Assembly (NCBI RefSeq): GCF_900105475.1
Contig: NZ_LT629777.1
Coordinates: 1,054,001-1,118,000 of the forward strand
Length of the DNA stretch: 64,000 nucleotides
Source of the DNA: Pseudomonas asplenii
Lineage (GTDB): Bacteria; Pseudomonadota; Gammaproteobacteria; Pseudomonadales; Pseudomonadaceae
Reading direction: 5' to 3'
The notes beneath the pieces are model-generated. The model did not search any database, was not told the DNA's origin, and worked only from the letters and a program-made list of their open reading frames with translations. A program made the translations under genes and the position numbers. Positions 25,749-34,173 of the stretch are shown in pieces. Position 1 is the first letter of the stretch; every line of letters begins with the position of its first letter.

Positions 25749-28451
25749 ATGAAAAGCCAACCCGATGTCGCCAATAGATTGGCGGCCGAGGTAGTGACTC
25801 AGTTACCGGTGCCGTCGCGCCTCGGTATGCTGCGTTTCGAGCGGCTTAATGAAGCAAGCTGGGCCTTGTTGTTCCTCGATCCCAACTGCGAGCGCCAGTT
25901 CGGCCTCCCAGCCATCGAGCTTTGCGCCCTGGTCGGCTCGCCCTATGCCAGCCTGATGGAGCCCGAGGCGCGCTACCTGCTGCATGACGCGATCCAGTTA
26001 CAACTGGCCGAGAACCCGCATTATCTGGTGCGCTACACCCTGCACACCGCCCAGGGCCCATTGACCCTGCTGGAGATGGGTGAAGCCTACAAGCAGCACA
26101 ATCGTCACCTGTTGCGCGGTTACCTGCTGGTCGTCGAAGGCCTGTTCGGCCTGGAGCCGCAACCGCCGCAACCGCCGCTCACCGATCTGGCCACCCAGAA
26201 CAGTCGCCTGCAGATCGCCCTGGAACTCAACCAGCGCGCCCAGCTGGAGCAACTGCAGCACCTGGACCGGGTGCGCTCCCAGCAGGACCTGATCCTGCGC
26301 CTGGCCCGCCAACGCTATAGCGCGAACAACTCCTTGCAGGAAGCGGCCGAACTGATCACCCGCAGCGCCTGTGACATCTACCAGATCGACAGCGCCAGCA
26401 TCTGGAACCTGGAGGGGCAGCGTCTGGTGCCGATCTCCGCCTACCATCGCGCCAGCCAGGAATACGTACTGCCGGACGTGATCGACGCCAGCAAGTTCCC
26501 CGACTATCTGGAAGCCTTGCACACCAGCCGCGCCATCGATGCCCATAACGCCATTCGCGACCCGCGCACCCGCGAGATGGCCGAAATCCTGCGGCCGCGC
26601 GACGTCAACGCCATGCTCGATGCCAGTATCCGTATCGATGGCCAGGTGGTGGGCGTGCTCTGCCTGGAACAGACCGGCCAGACCCGCGCCTGGCAGTCGG
26701 ACGAAATCGCCTTTGCCGGCGAACTGGCCGATCAGTTCGCCCAGGTCATCAACAACCACAACCGACGCATCGCCACCAGCGCCCTGCACCTGTTCCAGCG
26801 AGCGGTCGAGCAGAGCGCCAACGCCTTCCTGCTGGTCAACTGCGACGGTGTGGTGGAATACGTCAACCCAAGCTTCGCCGCCATCACCCAATACAGCGCC
26901 GAAGAAGTCCACGGACAGAAGCTCTCCGAGCTGCCAGCCCTGGAGAACCTCAGCGAACTGCTGTTCGATGCGCCGTCGAGCCTGGCCCAGAGCAACAGCT
27001 GGCAAGGCGAATTCAAGAGCCGCCGCAAAAACCTCGAACCCTACTGGGGGCAGTTGTCGATCTCCAAGGTCTATGGTGACAACCGCGAGCTGACCCACTA
27101 CATCGGCATCTACGAAGACATCACCCAGACCAAGCTCGCGCAGCAGCGCATCGAGCGCCTGGCCTACACCGACAACCTGACCAACCTGGGCAACCGCCCG
27201 GCGTTCATCCGCAACCTAGACGAGCGTTTCGCCCGCGACAGCGACTCGCCCATCAGCCTGCTGCTGGTGGATATCGACAATTTCAAGCGGATCAACGACA
27301 GCCTCGGCCACCAGACCGGCGACAAACTGCTGATCAGCCTGGCCCGGCGCCTGCGAAACAGCCTGAGTACGAGCGGCAGCCTGGCGCGCTTTGCCAGTAA
27401 CGAGTTCGCCGTGCTGCTGGACGATACCAATCTGGAAGCCGGTCAACAGATCGCCAGCCAATTGCTGACCACCCTCGACAAACCCATGTTCGTCGACAAC
27501 CAGCTGATCAGTGTCACCGGTTCCGTGGGCCTGGCCAGCGCCCCGTTGCACGGTCGCGATCCACAGACCCTGATGCGCAACGCCGGCCTGGCCCTGCACA
27601 AGGCCAAGGCCAACGGCAAGCACCAGGTCCAGGTCTTCACCGAGGCGCTGAACGCCGAGGCCAGCTACAAGCTGTTCGTCGAGAACAACCTGCGCCGTGC
27701 CCTGACCCAGAACGAGCTGGACGTGTTCTACCAGCCCAAGCTGTGCCTGCGCAGCGGCCGCCTGCTGGGGATGGAAGCGCTGCTGCGCTGGAATCACCCG
27801 GAAAAGGGCATGATCCGCCCGGACCAGTTCATCAGCGTCGCCGAGGAAACCGGCCTGATCATTCCGATCGGCAAGTGGATCGCCCGCCAGGCCTGCCGCA
27901 TGAGCAAGGCCCTGACCGCACACGGCCTGGGCAAATTGCAGGTGGCGATCAATCTGTCGCCCAAACAGTTCTCCGACCCGGATCTGGTCGCCTCCCTCGC
28001 CAGTATCCTCAAGGAAGAACAGTTGCCACCTTCGCTGCTGGAACTCGAGCTGACCGAGGGCCTGCTGCTGGAAGCCACCGACGACACCCGCCTGCAGCTC
28101 GACCAGTTGAAAAAAATCGGCCTGACCCTGGCCATGGACGACTTCGGTACCGGCTACTCGTCCCTGAGCTACCTGAAGAAATTCCCGATCGACATCATCA
28201 AGATCGACCGCAGCTTCATTCATGAAATCCCGGACAACCAGGACGACATGGAAATCACCTCTGCGGTCATTGCCATGGCCCACAACCTGAAACTCAAGGT
28301 CGTGGCCGAAGGCATCGAAACCTCCGAACAATTGACCTTCCTGCGCCGCCACCGCTGCGACGTCGGCCAAGGCTACCTGTTCGACCGCCCGATCCCGGGA
28401 GCCGAGCTGATCCAGCAGCTCAAGCGCTATCCGCGTGGACCTTTGGCCTGA
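25749..28451 (+). CDS. dipA: c-di-GMP phosphodiesterase DipA (GAF-PAS-GGDEF-EAL)
   Basis: Hydrolyses cyclic di-GMP; in P. aeruginosa DipA (PA5017) promotes biofilm dispersal. 900 residues, soluble. Order: an N-terminal PAS-like region (about 20-130), GAF domain (about 185-335), PAS domain (about 345-465, LLVNCDGVVEYVNPSFAAI), GGDEF domain (about 470-640) and EAL domain (about 650-895). The GGDEF signature is degenerate, ASNEF at 549-553, so no cyclase activity is expected. The EAL domain is intact: EALLRW from 676, ELTEGLLLE, DDFGTGYSSLSYL and IKIDRSF. The gene stands alone between aceEF and msrA, as in PAO1. Confidence 0.93.
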   Translation: MKSQPDVANRLAAEVVTQLPVPSRLGMLRFERLNEASWALLFLDPNCERQFGLPAIELCALVGSPYASLMEPEARYLLHDAIQLQLAENPHYLVRYTLHTAQGPLTLLEMGEAYKQHNRHLLRGYLLVVEGLFGLEPQPPQPPLTDLATQNSRLQIALELNQRAQLEQLQHLDRVRSQQDLILRLARQRYSANNSLQEAAELITRSACDIYQIDSASIWNLEGQRLVPISAYHRASQEYVLPDVIDASKFPDYLEALHTSRAIDAHNAIRDPRTREMAEILRPRDVNAMLDASIRIDGQVVGVLCLEQTGQTRAWQSDEIAFAGELADQFAQVINNHNRRIATSALHLFQRAVEQSANAFLLVNCDGVVEYVNPSFAAITQYSAEEVHGQKLSELPALENLSELLFDAPSSLAQSNSWQGEFKSRRKNLEPYWGQLSISKVYGDNRELTHYIGIYEDITQTKLAQQRIERLAYTDNLTNLGNRPAFIRNLDERFARDSDSPISLLLVDIDNFKRINDSLGHQTGDKLLISLARRLRNSLSTSGSLARFASNEFAVLLDDTNLEAGQQIASQLLTTLDKPMFVDNQLISVTGSVGLASAPLHGRDPQTLMRNAGLALHKAKANGKHQVQVFTEALNAEASYKLFVENNLRRALTQNELDVFYQPKLCLRSGRLLGMEALLRWNHPEKGMIRPDQFISVAEETGLIIPIGKWIARQACRMSKALTAHGLGKLQVAINLSPKQFSDPDLVASLASILKEEQLPPSLLELELTEGLLLEATDDTRLQLDQLKKIGLTLAMDDFGTGYSSLSYLKKFPIDIIKIDRSFIHEIPDNQDDMEITSAVIAMAHNLKLKVVAEGIETSEQLTFLRRHRCDVGQGYLFDRPIPGAELIQQLKRYPRGPLA

Positions 28452-28530
28452 CATCGCCGTAACACTCGGGCAAACTGTCGGTCTACTCAATCGCTACAGC
28501 TCACTTCAACCTGACTGAGAGGACTGCGAC

Positions 28531-29178
28531 ATGGTCTTGCGCTCGGAAATACTGGTGAACAAAAACGTGCTTCCCACCAAAGAACAAGCTCTGCCTGGCC
28601 GTGAAACCCCGATGACGGTTCCGGACAAACATTTCGTCAACGGCCACCCGCTGCTGGGCCCATTCCCCGGCAATGTGGAATTCGCGATCTTTGGCCTGGG
28701 TTGCTTCTGGGGCGCAGAGCGACGCTTCTGGCAGCGCGAGGGCGTGTACAGCACCTCGGTCGGATACGCTGGCGGCCTCACCCCGAACCCCACCTACGAA
28801 GAAGTCTGCTCTGGCCTGACCGGCCACAGCGAAGTGGTGCTGGTGGTCTACGAACCGGAAATCGTCAGCTACGAGCAATTGCTGGCGCAATTCTGGGAGT
28901 TGCACGATCCGACCCAGGGCATGCGCCAGGGTAACGACATCGGCACTCAGTACCGCTCGGTGATCTATGCCACCAAGCCGGAACAACTGGAAGCGGCGCG
29001 CAAGAGCGCCCAGGTGTTCCAGGCGGAACTGACCAAGGCCGGACTGGGCACCATCACTACGGAAATCGCCGAAGCACCGACCTACTACTACGCCGAGGCC
29101 TATCACCAGCAGTACCTGGCGAAGAACCCGGAAGGTTACTGCGGGATCCGTGGCACTGGCGTCAGCTGCCCGATCTGA
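28531..29178 (+). CDS. msrA: Peptide methionine sulfoxide reductase MsrA
   Basis: Reduces methionine-S-sulfoxide in proteins or free methionine, using thioredoxin. 215 residues, the usual Pseudomonas length. The catalytic motif [11 protein letters not shown] sits near 55-65 with the nucleophilic Cys, followed by [21 protein letters not shown] and [13 protein letters not shown]. The resolving Cys lies in the C-terminal [14 protein letters not shown]. The ATG at 28531 is preceded by GAGAGG. A shared terminator separates it from the convergent rlmJ. Confidence 0.95.
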   Translation: MVLRSEILVNKNVLPTKEQALPGRETPMTVPDKHFVNGHPLLGPFPGNVEFAIFGLGCFWGAERRFWQREGVYSTSVGYAGGLTPNPTYEEVCSGLTGHSEVVLVVYEPEIVSYEQLLAQFWELHDPTQGMRQGNDIGTQYRSVIYATKPEQLEAARKSAQVFQAELTKAGLGTITTEIAEAPTYYYAEAYHQQYLAKNPEGYCGIRGTGVSCPI

Positions 29179-29188
29179 GGAGCCGGCC

Positions 29189-29213
29189 GGCCCACTCGCC
29201 CCAGGAGTGGGCC
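29189..29213. terminator. Terminator between convergent msrA and rlmJ
   Basis: A perfect 9-bp inverted repeat (GGCCCACTC/GAGTGGGCC) with a seven-base loop lies ten bases after the msrA stop and before the rlmJ stop. There is no strong T-tract; it probably serves both directions. Confidence 0.65.
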
Positions 29214-29243
29214 TGTCAGCAACTCAGACCCCGCTCCTGGCGT

Positions 29244-30080
29244 TCACTCGGCAATCAGCCAATCCATCCGCCAGTCACCCTGGGTCTGCGCCAGCTTCTG
29301 CGCCAACCACGGCAGCAATTCGCGCAACTCCTCTTCCAGTCCCCATGGCGGATTGGCAATCGCCAGCCCCGAACCGTTCAGGCTCGCCGGCGTGTCCAGC
29401 GGATGCACCAGCAACTCCACCCGCAGCAACTTCGGTGCGCCGGTACCGGCAAGGTCCTGGTAGAAACGCTTCAACGCCCGCTGGTCCTTGATCGGATACC
29501 AGATCGCCGCCACCGTCTGGCGCATACGCCCGATGGTTTCCTTGAGCGAGGCAGCACAGCGCTGCATCTCATCCAATTGCTCGAACGGCGGATCGATCAG
29601 CATCACCGCGCGCTTTTCCGCCACCGGCAGCAAGGCCCGCGCCAGGTGCCAGCCCTCCCCCAGGTGCACCGCCACGCGCCGGTCACCCTTCATGTTGTCC
29701 TTGAGCAGCTTGCCGTCTTCCGGGTGCTTCTCGTTGATCAGCACGCGGTCCTGCTCACGCGTCAGGCGCCGCGCCAGCTCCGGCGAACCCGGGTAGTAGC
29801 GCAACTCGCCATCAGGGTTCATCTCGTGCAATACCCGCAGGTAATCGGCGGTCACGGCGGGCAGGTCCGGCTCGCCCCACAGACGGGCAATCCCCTCAAG
29901 GTATTCGCCAGTGCGACTGGCCTGATCGCCCTTGAGATCGTACAGGCCGATACCGGCATGGCTGTCGAGGTAGGCGAACGGCTGCTCCTTGCGCGCCATC
30001 AGGGCAATCAGGCGGGTCAGGACCAGGTGTTTCAGAACGTCGGCATGGTTGCCGGCGTGGAAGGCGTGACGGTAGTTCAT
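29244..30080 (-). CDS. rlmJ: 23S rRNA (adenine-2030-N6)-methyltransferase RlmJ
   Basis: SAM-dependent methylation of A2030 in 23S rRNA. 278 residues, matching the YhiR/RlmJ family: MNYRHAFHAGNHADVLKHL at the start, LDSHAGIGLYDLKGDQASRT near 39-58 (motif I region) and the catalytic amino-methylase motif IDPPFEQ near 162. The C-terminal half has IWYPIKDQRALKRF and IANPPWGLEEEL. The ATG at 30080 has AGGAG seven bases upstream. It stands alone, leftward, between msrA and the DUF2165 gene. Confidence 0.93.
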   Translation of the reverse strand: MNYRHAFHAGNHADVLKHLVLTRLIALMARKEQPFAYLDSHAGIGLYDLKGDQASRTGEYLEGIARLWGEPDLPAVTADYLRVLHEMNPDGELRYYPGSPELARRLTREQDRVLINEKHPEDGKLLKDNMKGDRRVAVHLGEGWHLARALLPVAEKRAVMLIDPPFEQLDEMQRCAASLKETIGRMRQTVAAIWYPIKDQRALKRFYQDLAGTGAPKLLRVELLVHPLDTPASLNGSGLAIANPPWGLEEELRELLPWLAQKLAQTQGDWRMDWLIAE

Positions 30081-30226
30081 GGCAACTCCTGCGAAGGAGG
30101 CGAAGTTTACCTTGTGCTCCCGCCGCCGTCAGGTCGCAACGTACAAGCGGCAGGGGCCAGCTCCGACAGACTCGCCAAGAGGCGGCGTGATAACGTCGCG
30201 CTCTCTCAATCGAAGGAGCCGACAAG

Positions 30227-30730
30227 ATGACCACCCGCTACGCCAAAATCCTCCTGAGCCTGGCGCTCGCTGCCTTCGCCGTCATGGTCACCTTCAACAA
30301 TATCAGCGACTACGGTTCCAACTTCGCCTTTGTCAGCCACGTTCTGAGCATGGACACCACCTTCGCGAGCAACACCGCGATGTACCGCGCGATCACCACG
30401 CCAAGCCTGTGGCACGCCGCCTACTGGCTGATCATCCTCGGCGAGGGACTGACCGGCGTGCTGCTGGCCTATGGCGCGCTATCGCTGTGGCGCGCGCGCA
30501 AGGCCGATGCCAGCAGCTTCGCCCGGGCGAAGAAAGGCGTCATCGCCGGGGCAACCCTGGGGCTGCTGGTGTGGTTCTTCGGCTTCATGGTGGTCGGCGG
30601 CGAATGGTTCCTGATGTGGCAATCGAAGATCTGGAACGGTCAGGAGGCCGCCTTCCGGTTCTACATGGCCCTGCTCGGCGTGCTGATCTTCGTCAATCAG
30701 GCTGACAACGAGCCGGCCCAACCCGAGTGA
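30227..30730 (+). CDS. DUF2165 family inner-membrane protein
   Basis: Function unknown. The 167 residues carry about four membrane segments (near 7-25, 62-84, 100-122 and 140-157) and the family's characteristic first loop: MVTFNNISDYGSNFAFVSHV near 23-42, then MDTTFASN and AYWLIILGEGLTG. Many bacteria have one small protein like this; no activity is known to me. The ATG lies in a context with AAGGAG 11 bases upstream. It stands alone, diverging from rlmJ, with a hairpin after it. Confidence 0.85.
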   Translation: MTTRYAKILLSLALAAFAVMVTFNNISDYGSNFAFVSHVLSMDTTFASNTAMYRAITTPSLWHAAYWLIILGEGLTGVLLAYGALSLWRARKADASSFARAKKGVIAGATLGLLVWFFGFMVVGGEWFLMWQSKIWNGQEAAFRFYMALLGVLIFVNQADNEPAQPE

Positions 30731-30740
30731 CTTGCCGACC

Positions 30741-30767
30741 GTGCGCCAGTAGCGGACACTGGCGCAC
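30741..30767 (+). terminator. Hairpin after the DUF2165 gene
   Basis: GTGCGCCAGT and ACTGGCGCAC form a perfect 10-bp stem with a seven-base loop, ten bases past the stop. No T-run follows. Confidence 0.65.
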
Positions 30768-30892
30768 CGGTTTGCGGTCCGGGTTCGGGCATCACACCCG
30801 ATGTCATTGGCGACTCAGACACACGAGACCATCAGGCGACCGCAACTGCCCGGCAGTGCTCAATTAATGGCATCTCACTGAGTCGAGACTTT

Positions 30893-32161
30893 ATGAAAGA
30901 CGCAACGATTGCGCTCCATCACGGTTTCAAATCGGACCCGACCACCAAGGCCGTGGCCGTGCCCATCTACCAGAACGTCGCCTTCGAATTCGACAACGCC
31001 CAGCACGGCGCCGACCTGTTCAACCTCGATGTTCCGGGCAACATCTACACCCGGATCATGAACCCCACCAACGACGTCCTCGAACAGCGCCTGGCCGCAC
31101 TGGAAGGCGGTATCGCCGCATTGGCCGTATCGGCCGGCAGCGCAGCGATCCATTACGCGATCCAGACCCTGACCCGCGCCGGCGACAATATCGTTTCCAC
31201 GCCACAGCTCTACGGCGGCACCTATACCCTGTTTGCCCATCTGCTGCCGAGTTTCGGCGTCGACGTGCGATTTGCCCGCGACGACTCCCCCGAGGCGGTC
31301 GCCGAACTGATCGACGAAAATACCCGACTGGTTTATTGCGAAAGTATCGGCAACCCGGCGGGCAACATCGTCGATATCGAGAGCTTTGCCCAGGTCGCCC
31401 ATGCCCATGGCATACCGCTGATGGTCGACAACACCGTGGCGACACCGATTCTGTGCAAGCCGATCCTGTTCGGTGCCGACATCGTCGTGCACTCGGTCAC
31501 CAAGTATGTCGGCGGCCACGGCAATGCCCTGGGCGGAGTGATCGTCGATGCCGGGACCTTCCCCTGGGCGGATCATCCGCAGAAGTTTGCCTGCCTCAAT
31601 ACTCCCGAGGCCGCTTACCACGGCGTGGTCTACACGGAGAAATTCGGCCCTGCGGCCTTCATCGCCCGCGCCCGGACCGTGCCACTGCGCAACACCGGCG
31701 CAGCACTCGCACCGATGAATGCCTTCCTGCTGCTGCAAGGCCTGGAAACCCTCGCCCTGCGCATGGAACGCCACACCGAAAATGCACTTGAGGTGGCGAA
31801 GTTTCTCAAGGCCCACGAACAAGTCGCCTGGGTCAGCTATGCCGGCCTGCCGGACCACCCGCATCATGAGCTGGCGCACAAATACATGAAGGGCAAGCCG
31901 TCGGCGATCCTCTCGTTCGGTCTCAAGGGCGGCTACGAAGCCGGGGTACGCTTCTACGATGCGCTGCAGATATTCAAGCGTCTGGTGAATATCGGCGATG
32001 CCAAGTCGCTGGCTTGCCACCCCGCCTCCACCACCCATCGACAAATGACCGAGGAGGAGCAGGCCAAGGCCGGCGTGAAACCGGAGATGATCCGCCTGTC
32101 GGTCGGCATCGAGGCCATCGAGGACCTGCTCGAAGACCTGCAACAGGCGCTGCAGGCCTGA
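30893..32161 (+). CDS. metY: O-acetylhomoserine sulfhydrylase MetY
   Basis: Makes homocysteine (or methionine) from O-acetyl- or O-acylhomoserine and sulfide or methanethiol; a PLP enzyme of the Cys/Met metabolism family. 422 residues. The N-terminus has HHGFKSDPTTKAVAVPIYQ, followed by FNLDVPGNIYTRIMNPTNDV with the substrate-binding Tyr/Arg. The PLP-binding Lys is Lys204 in HSVTKYVGGHGNALGG, preceded by the ring-stacking and Asp region LMVDNTVATP. The C-terminus has SLACHPASTTHRQM. It corresponds to PA5025. Two hairpins separate it from convergent putP. Confidence 0.93.
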   Translation: MKDATIALHHGFKSDPTTKAVAVPIYQNVAFEFDNAQHGADLFNLDVPGNIYTRIMNPTNDVLEQRLAALEGGIAALAVSAGSAAIHYAIQTLTRAGDNIVSTPQLYGGTYTLFAHLLPSFGVDVRFARDDSPEAVAELIDENTRLVYCESIGNPAGNIVDIESFAQVAHAHGIPLMVDNTVATPILCKPILFGADIVVHSVTKYVGGHGNALGGVIVDAGTFPWADHPQKFACLNTPEAAYHGVVYTEKFGPAAFIARARTVPLRNTGAALAPMNAFLLLQGLETLALRMERHTENALEVAKFLKAHEQVAWVSYAGLPDHPHHELAHKYMKGKPSAILSFGLKGGYEAGVRFYDALQIFKRLVNIGDAKSLACHPASTTHRQMTEEEQAKAGVKPEMIRLSVGIEAIEDLLEDLQQALQA

Positions 32162-32168
32162 AACGCAG

Positions 32169-32194
32169 CGGCCCGTCTCCTGGGAGACGGGCCG
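32169..32194. terminator. Terminator between convergent metY and putP (1)
   Basis: CGGCCCGTCTCC and GGAGACGGGCCG form a 12-bp perfect inverted repeat separated by two bases, eight bases after the metY stop. It is symmetrical and can act on both strands. Confidence 0.75.
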
Positions 32195-32205
32195 CCTGGT
32201 CAGCT

Positions 32206-32224
32206 ACAGGGCTTGCCGCCCTGT
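32206..32224. terminator. Terminator between convergent metY and putP (2)
   Basis: ACAGGGC and GCCCTGT form a 7-bp stem with a five-base loop just past the putP stop. Likely the putP-side hairpin. Confidence 0.55.
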
Positions 32225-32232
32225 CTCACGGA

Positions 32233-33717
32233 TCAGTGTTCCAGGCGGAACTGCTTCTCTGCGGCCTCGAAACGCTGGAGCATCTGCGCCGAAGGCTTGC
32301 CCATCTTGCTGACCACATAGACCGCGATACTGGCGAAGATAAAGCCAGGGATGATTTCGTACAGCCCCAACAGATTGAAGTGTTTCCAGACGATCACGGT
32401 AATCGCCCCGACCAGGATGCCGGCCAAGGCGCCGTTGCGAGTCATGTCCTTCCAGATCACCGAGATCAGCACCACCGGACCGAAGGCGGCACCGAAACCG
32501 GCCCAGGCATAACTTACCAGCCCCAGCACCCGGTTTTCCGGATTGGCGGCCAGGGCAATAGCGATCACCGCAACCAGCAGCACCATGGCCCGGCCAACCC
32601 ACACCAGCTCCAGTTGCGAAGCGGACTTGCGCAGGAAGGCCTTGTAGAAGTCCTCGGTCAGCGCACTGGAACACACCAGCAACTGACAGCTCAGGGTACT
32701 CATCACCGCCGCCAGGATCGCCGACAGCAAGACACCAGCCAGCCAGGGGTTGAACAGGATCTTCGCCAGCTCGATGAACACCCGCTCATGGTTTTCGCTG
32801 ACCGGGCCCGCCACCTCGGGGTGCGCAGAGAAGTAGGCAATACCGAAGAAGCCCACCGCCACCGTGCCGCCCAGGCACAGGATCATCCAGGTCATGGAGA
32901 TGCGTCGGGCATTGGCGATCGACTTGACCGAATCCGCCGCCATGAAACGCGCCAGGATATGCGGCTGGCCGAAGTAACCCAGCCCCCAGCCCATCAGCGA
33001 AATGATGCCGACAAAGGTGGTGTTGCGCAGCATGTCGAAATGCCCAGGATCCTTGGCCTCGATCGCCAGGAAGGTGGTATCGACACCGCCCGTGGCCAGC
33101 AGCACGATGATCGGCGTGAGAATCAAAGCGAAGATCATCAGCGTCGCCTGCACGGTATCCGTCCAGCTTACCGCCAGGAAACCACCGACGAAGGTGTAGG
33201 CAATGGTCGCTGCCGCACCAGCCCACAGCGCCGTGCTGTAGGACATGCCAAAGGTGCTTTCAAACAGGCGGGCACCGGCGACGATGCCCGAAGCGCAGTA
33301 GATAGTGAAGAACACCAGGATCACGATGGCCGCAATCACCCGCAGCAGGCCACTGCGGTCCTCGAAACGGCTGGAGAAATAGTCCGGCAGGGTCAGCGCG
33401 TCACCGTTGTGCTCGGTCTGCACACGCAGGCGGCCGGCGACGAACAGCCAGTTCAGATAGGCACCGACAATCAGCCCGATGGCGATCCAGCTCTCCGACA
33501 GGCCGGACATGTAGATCGCTCCCGGCAGCCCCATCAGCAGCCAGCCGCTCATGTCGGAAGCCCCCGCCGAAAGGGCAGTCACCACACTGCCCAGGCTACG
33601 ACCACCCAGAATGTAGTCGGAAAGGTTATTGGTGGAGCGATAGGCCATCAGTCCGATCAGGACCATCGCAGCGATGTAGATCACGAAAGTGATCAGGGTT
33701 GGGTTACTTACGCTCAT
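32233..33717 (-). CDS. putP: Sodium/proline symporter PutP
   Basis: Na+-coupled L-proline uptake across the inner membrane, solute:sodium symporter family. 494 residues with about 13 membrane helices. Motifs: TLITFVIYIAAMVLIGLMAY at the N-terminus, YILGGRSLGSVVTALSAGAS near 35-54, MSGWLLMGLPGAIYMSG near 56, and WGLGYFGQPHILARFMAA near 245, a PutP family signature. The ATG at 33717 is chosen over a TTG one codon earlier. Divergent from putA across a 456-base region with GTTGCA repeats, so it is probably repressed by PutA when proline is scarce. Confidence 0.95.
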   Translation of the reverse strand: MSVSNPTLITFVIYIAAMVLIGLMAYRSTNNLSDYILGGRSLGSVVTALSAGASDMSGWLLMGLPGAIYMSGLSESWIAIGLIVGAYLNWLFVAGRLRVQTEHNGDALTLPDYFSSRFEDRSGLLRVIAAIVILVFFTIYCASGIVAGARLFESTFGMSYSTALWAGAAATIAYTFVGGFLAVSWTDTVQATLMIFALILTPIIVLLATGGVDTTFLAIEAKDPGHFDMLRNTTFVGIISLMGWGLGYFGQPHILARFMAADSVKSIANARRISMTWMILCLGGTVAVGFFGIAYFSAHPEVAGPVSENHERVFIELAKILFNPWLAGVLLSAILAAVMSTLSCQLLVCSSALTEDFYKAFLRKSASQLELVWVGRAMVLLVAVIAIALAANPENRVLGLVSYAWAGFGAAFGPVVLISVIWKDMTRNGALAGILVGAITVIVWKHFNLLGLYEIIPGFIFASIAVYVVSKMGKPSAQMLQRFEAAEKQFRLEH

Positions 33718-33859
33718 CAAAAAGCCCTGGCATTGTTTTTATTAAGCGGCGACCCGCGACCGACAAAACGACCATGTCTGTCAGACGGTTAAACGGATCG
33801 AGCATTCATGACCGGTGTTTTCCCAGGAAAATCACCAGCGGGTGCCTCTGCTCGCAGGC

Positions 33860-33935
33860 GGTTGCACCTTGGCCGAACATGCTATTCAACAATACGAGCG
33901 AGGCGCAACCTGTTTTACCCCCATAAGTTGCACCT
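33860..33935. promoter_or_regulatory. putP-proximal PutA operators
   Basis: GTTGCACCT occurs at 33861-33869 and 33927-33935 on the plus strand. Between them 33901-33910 is AGGCGCAACC, the reverse complement of GGTTGCGCCT, one change from the motif. Binding by the ribbon-helix-helix domain of PutA is inferred from the GTTGCA core. Confidence 0.6.
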
Positions 33936-34083
33936 GAACGCCTTTCCAATTGTTCCCACACGCGTTTACTTTCACCTACACCGTAACCCACTGACTTTGC
34001 AGGAAAAATCTTAAGACCCAATCAGCATCGAATGCGATTCAAAACATTTCCGCGTCGAAACCTGTTTATTTCCGATGAAAATA

Positions 34084-34103
34084 GGTTGCACCTGGTTGCA
34101 CCT
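34084..34103 (+). promoter_or_regulatory. putA-proximal tandem PutA operators
   Basis: GGTTGCACCT is repeated twice head to tail without a spacer, ten bases per copy, so both copies face the same side of the helix. The pair ends 70 bases before the putA start, a good place to block its promoter. Confidence 0.68.
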
Positions 34104-34173
34104 ATCCCAGCCCAGCGCTAATCTCTCGGCCACCTGACGCCACGCGGTAGTGGCAACCATGAGGACAAGAAAA

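Larger units (their letters stand above)
33718..34173. promoter_or_regulatory. Divergent putP/putA control region
   Basis: 456 bases without a gene, richer in A+T than average. It holds five copies of a GGTTGCACCT-like motif: three near putP (33860-33869, 33901-33910 reversed with one change, 33926-33935) and two in tandem near putA (34084-34103). GTTGCA is the known operator core of the E. coli PutA repressor. The putA ribosome-binding site GAGGA is at 34161-34165, eight bases before the ATG. Confidence 0.7.

Noticed and set aside
32014..33792. 592-codon plus-strand frame opposite putP
   Set aside because: Antisense shadow rich in His, Gln and Arg with no recognisable domain.
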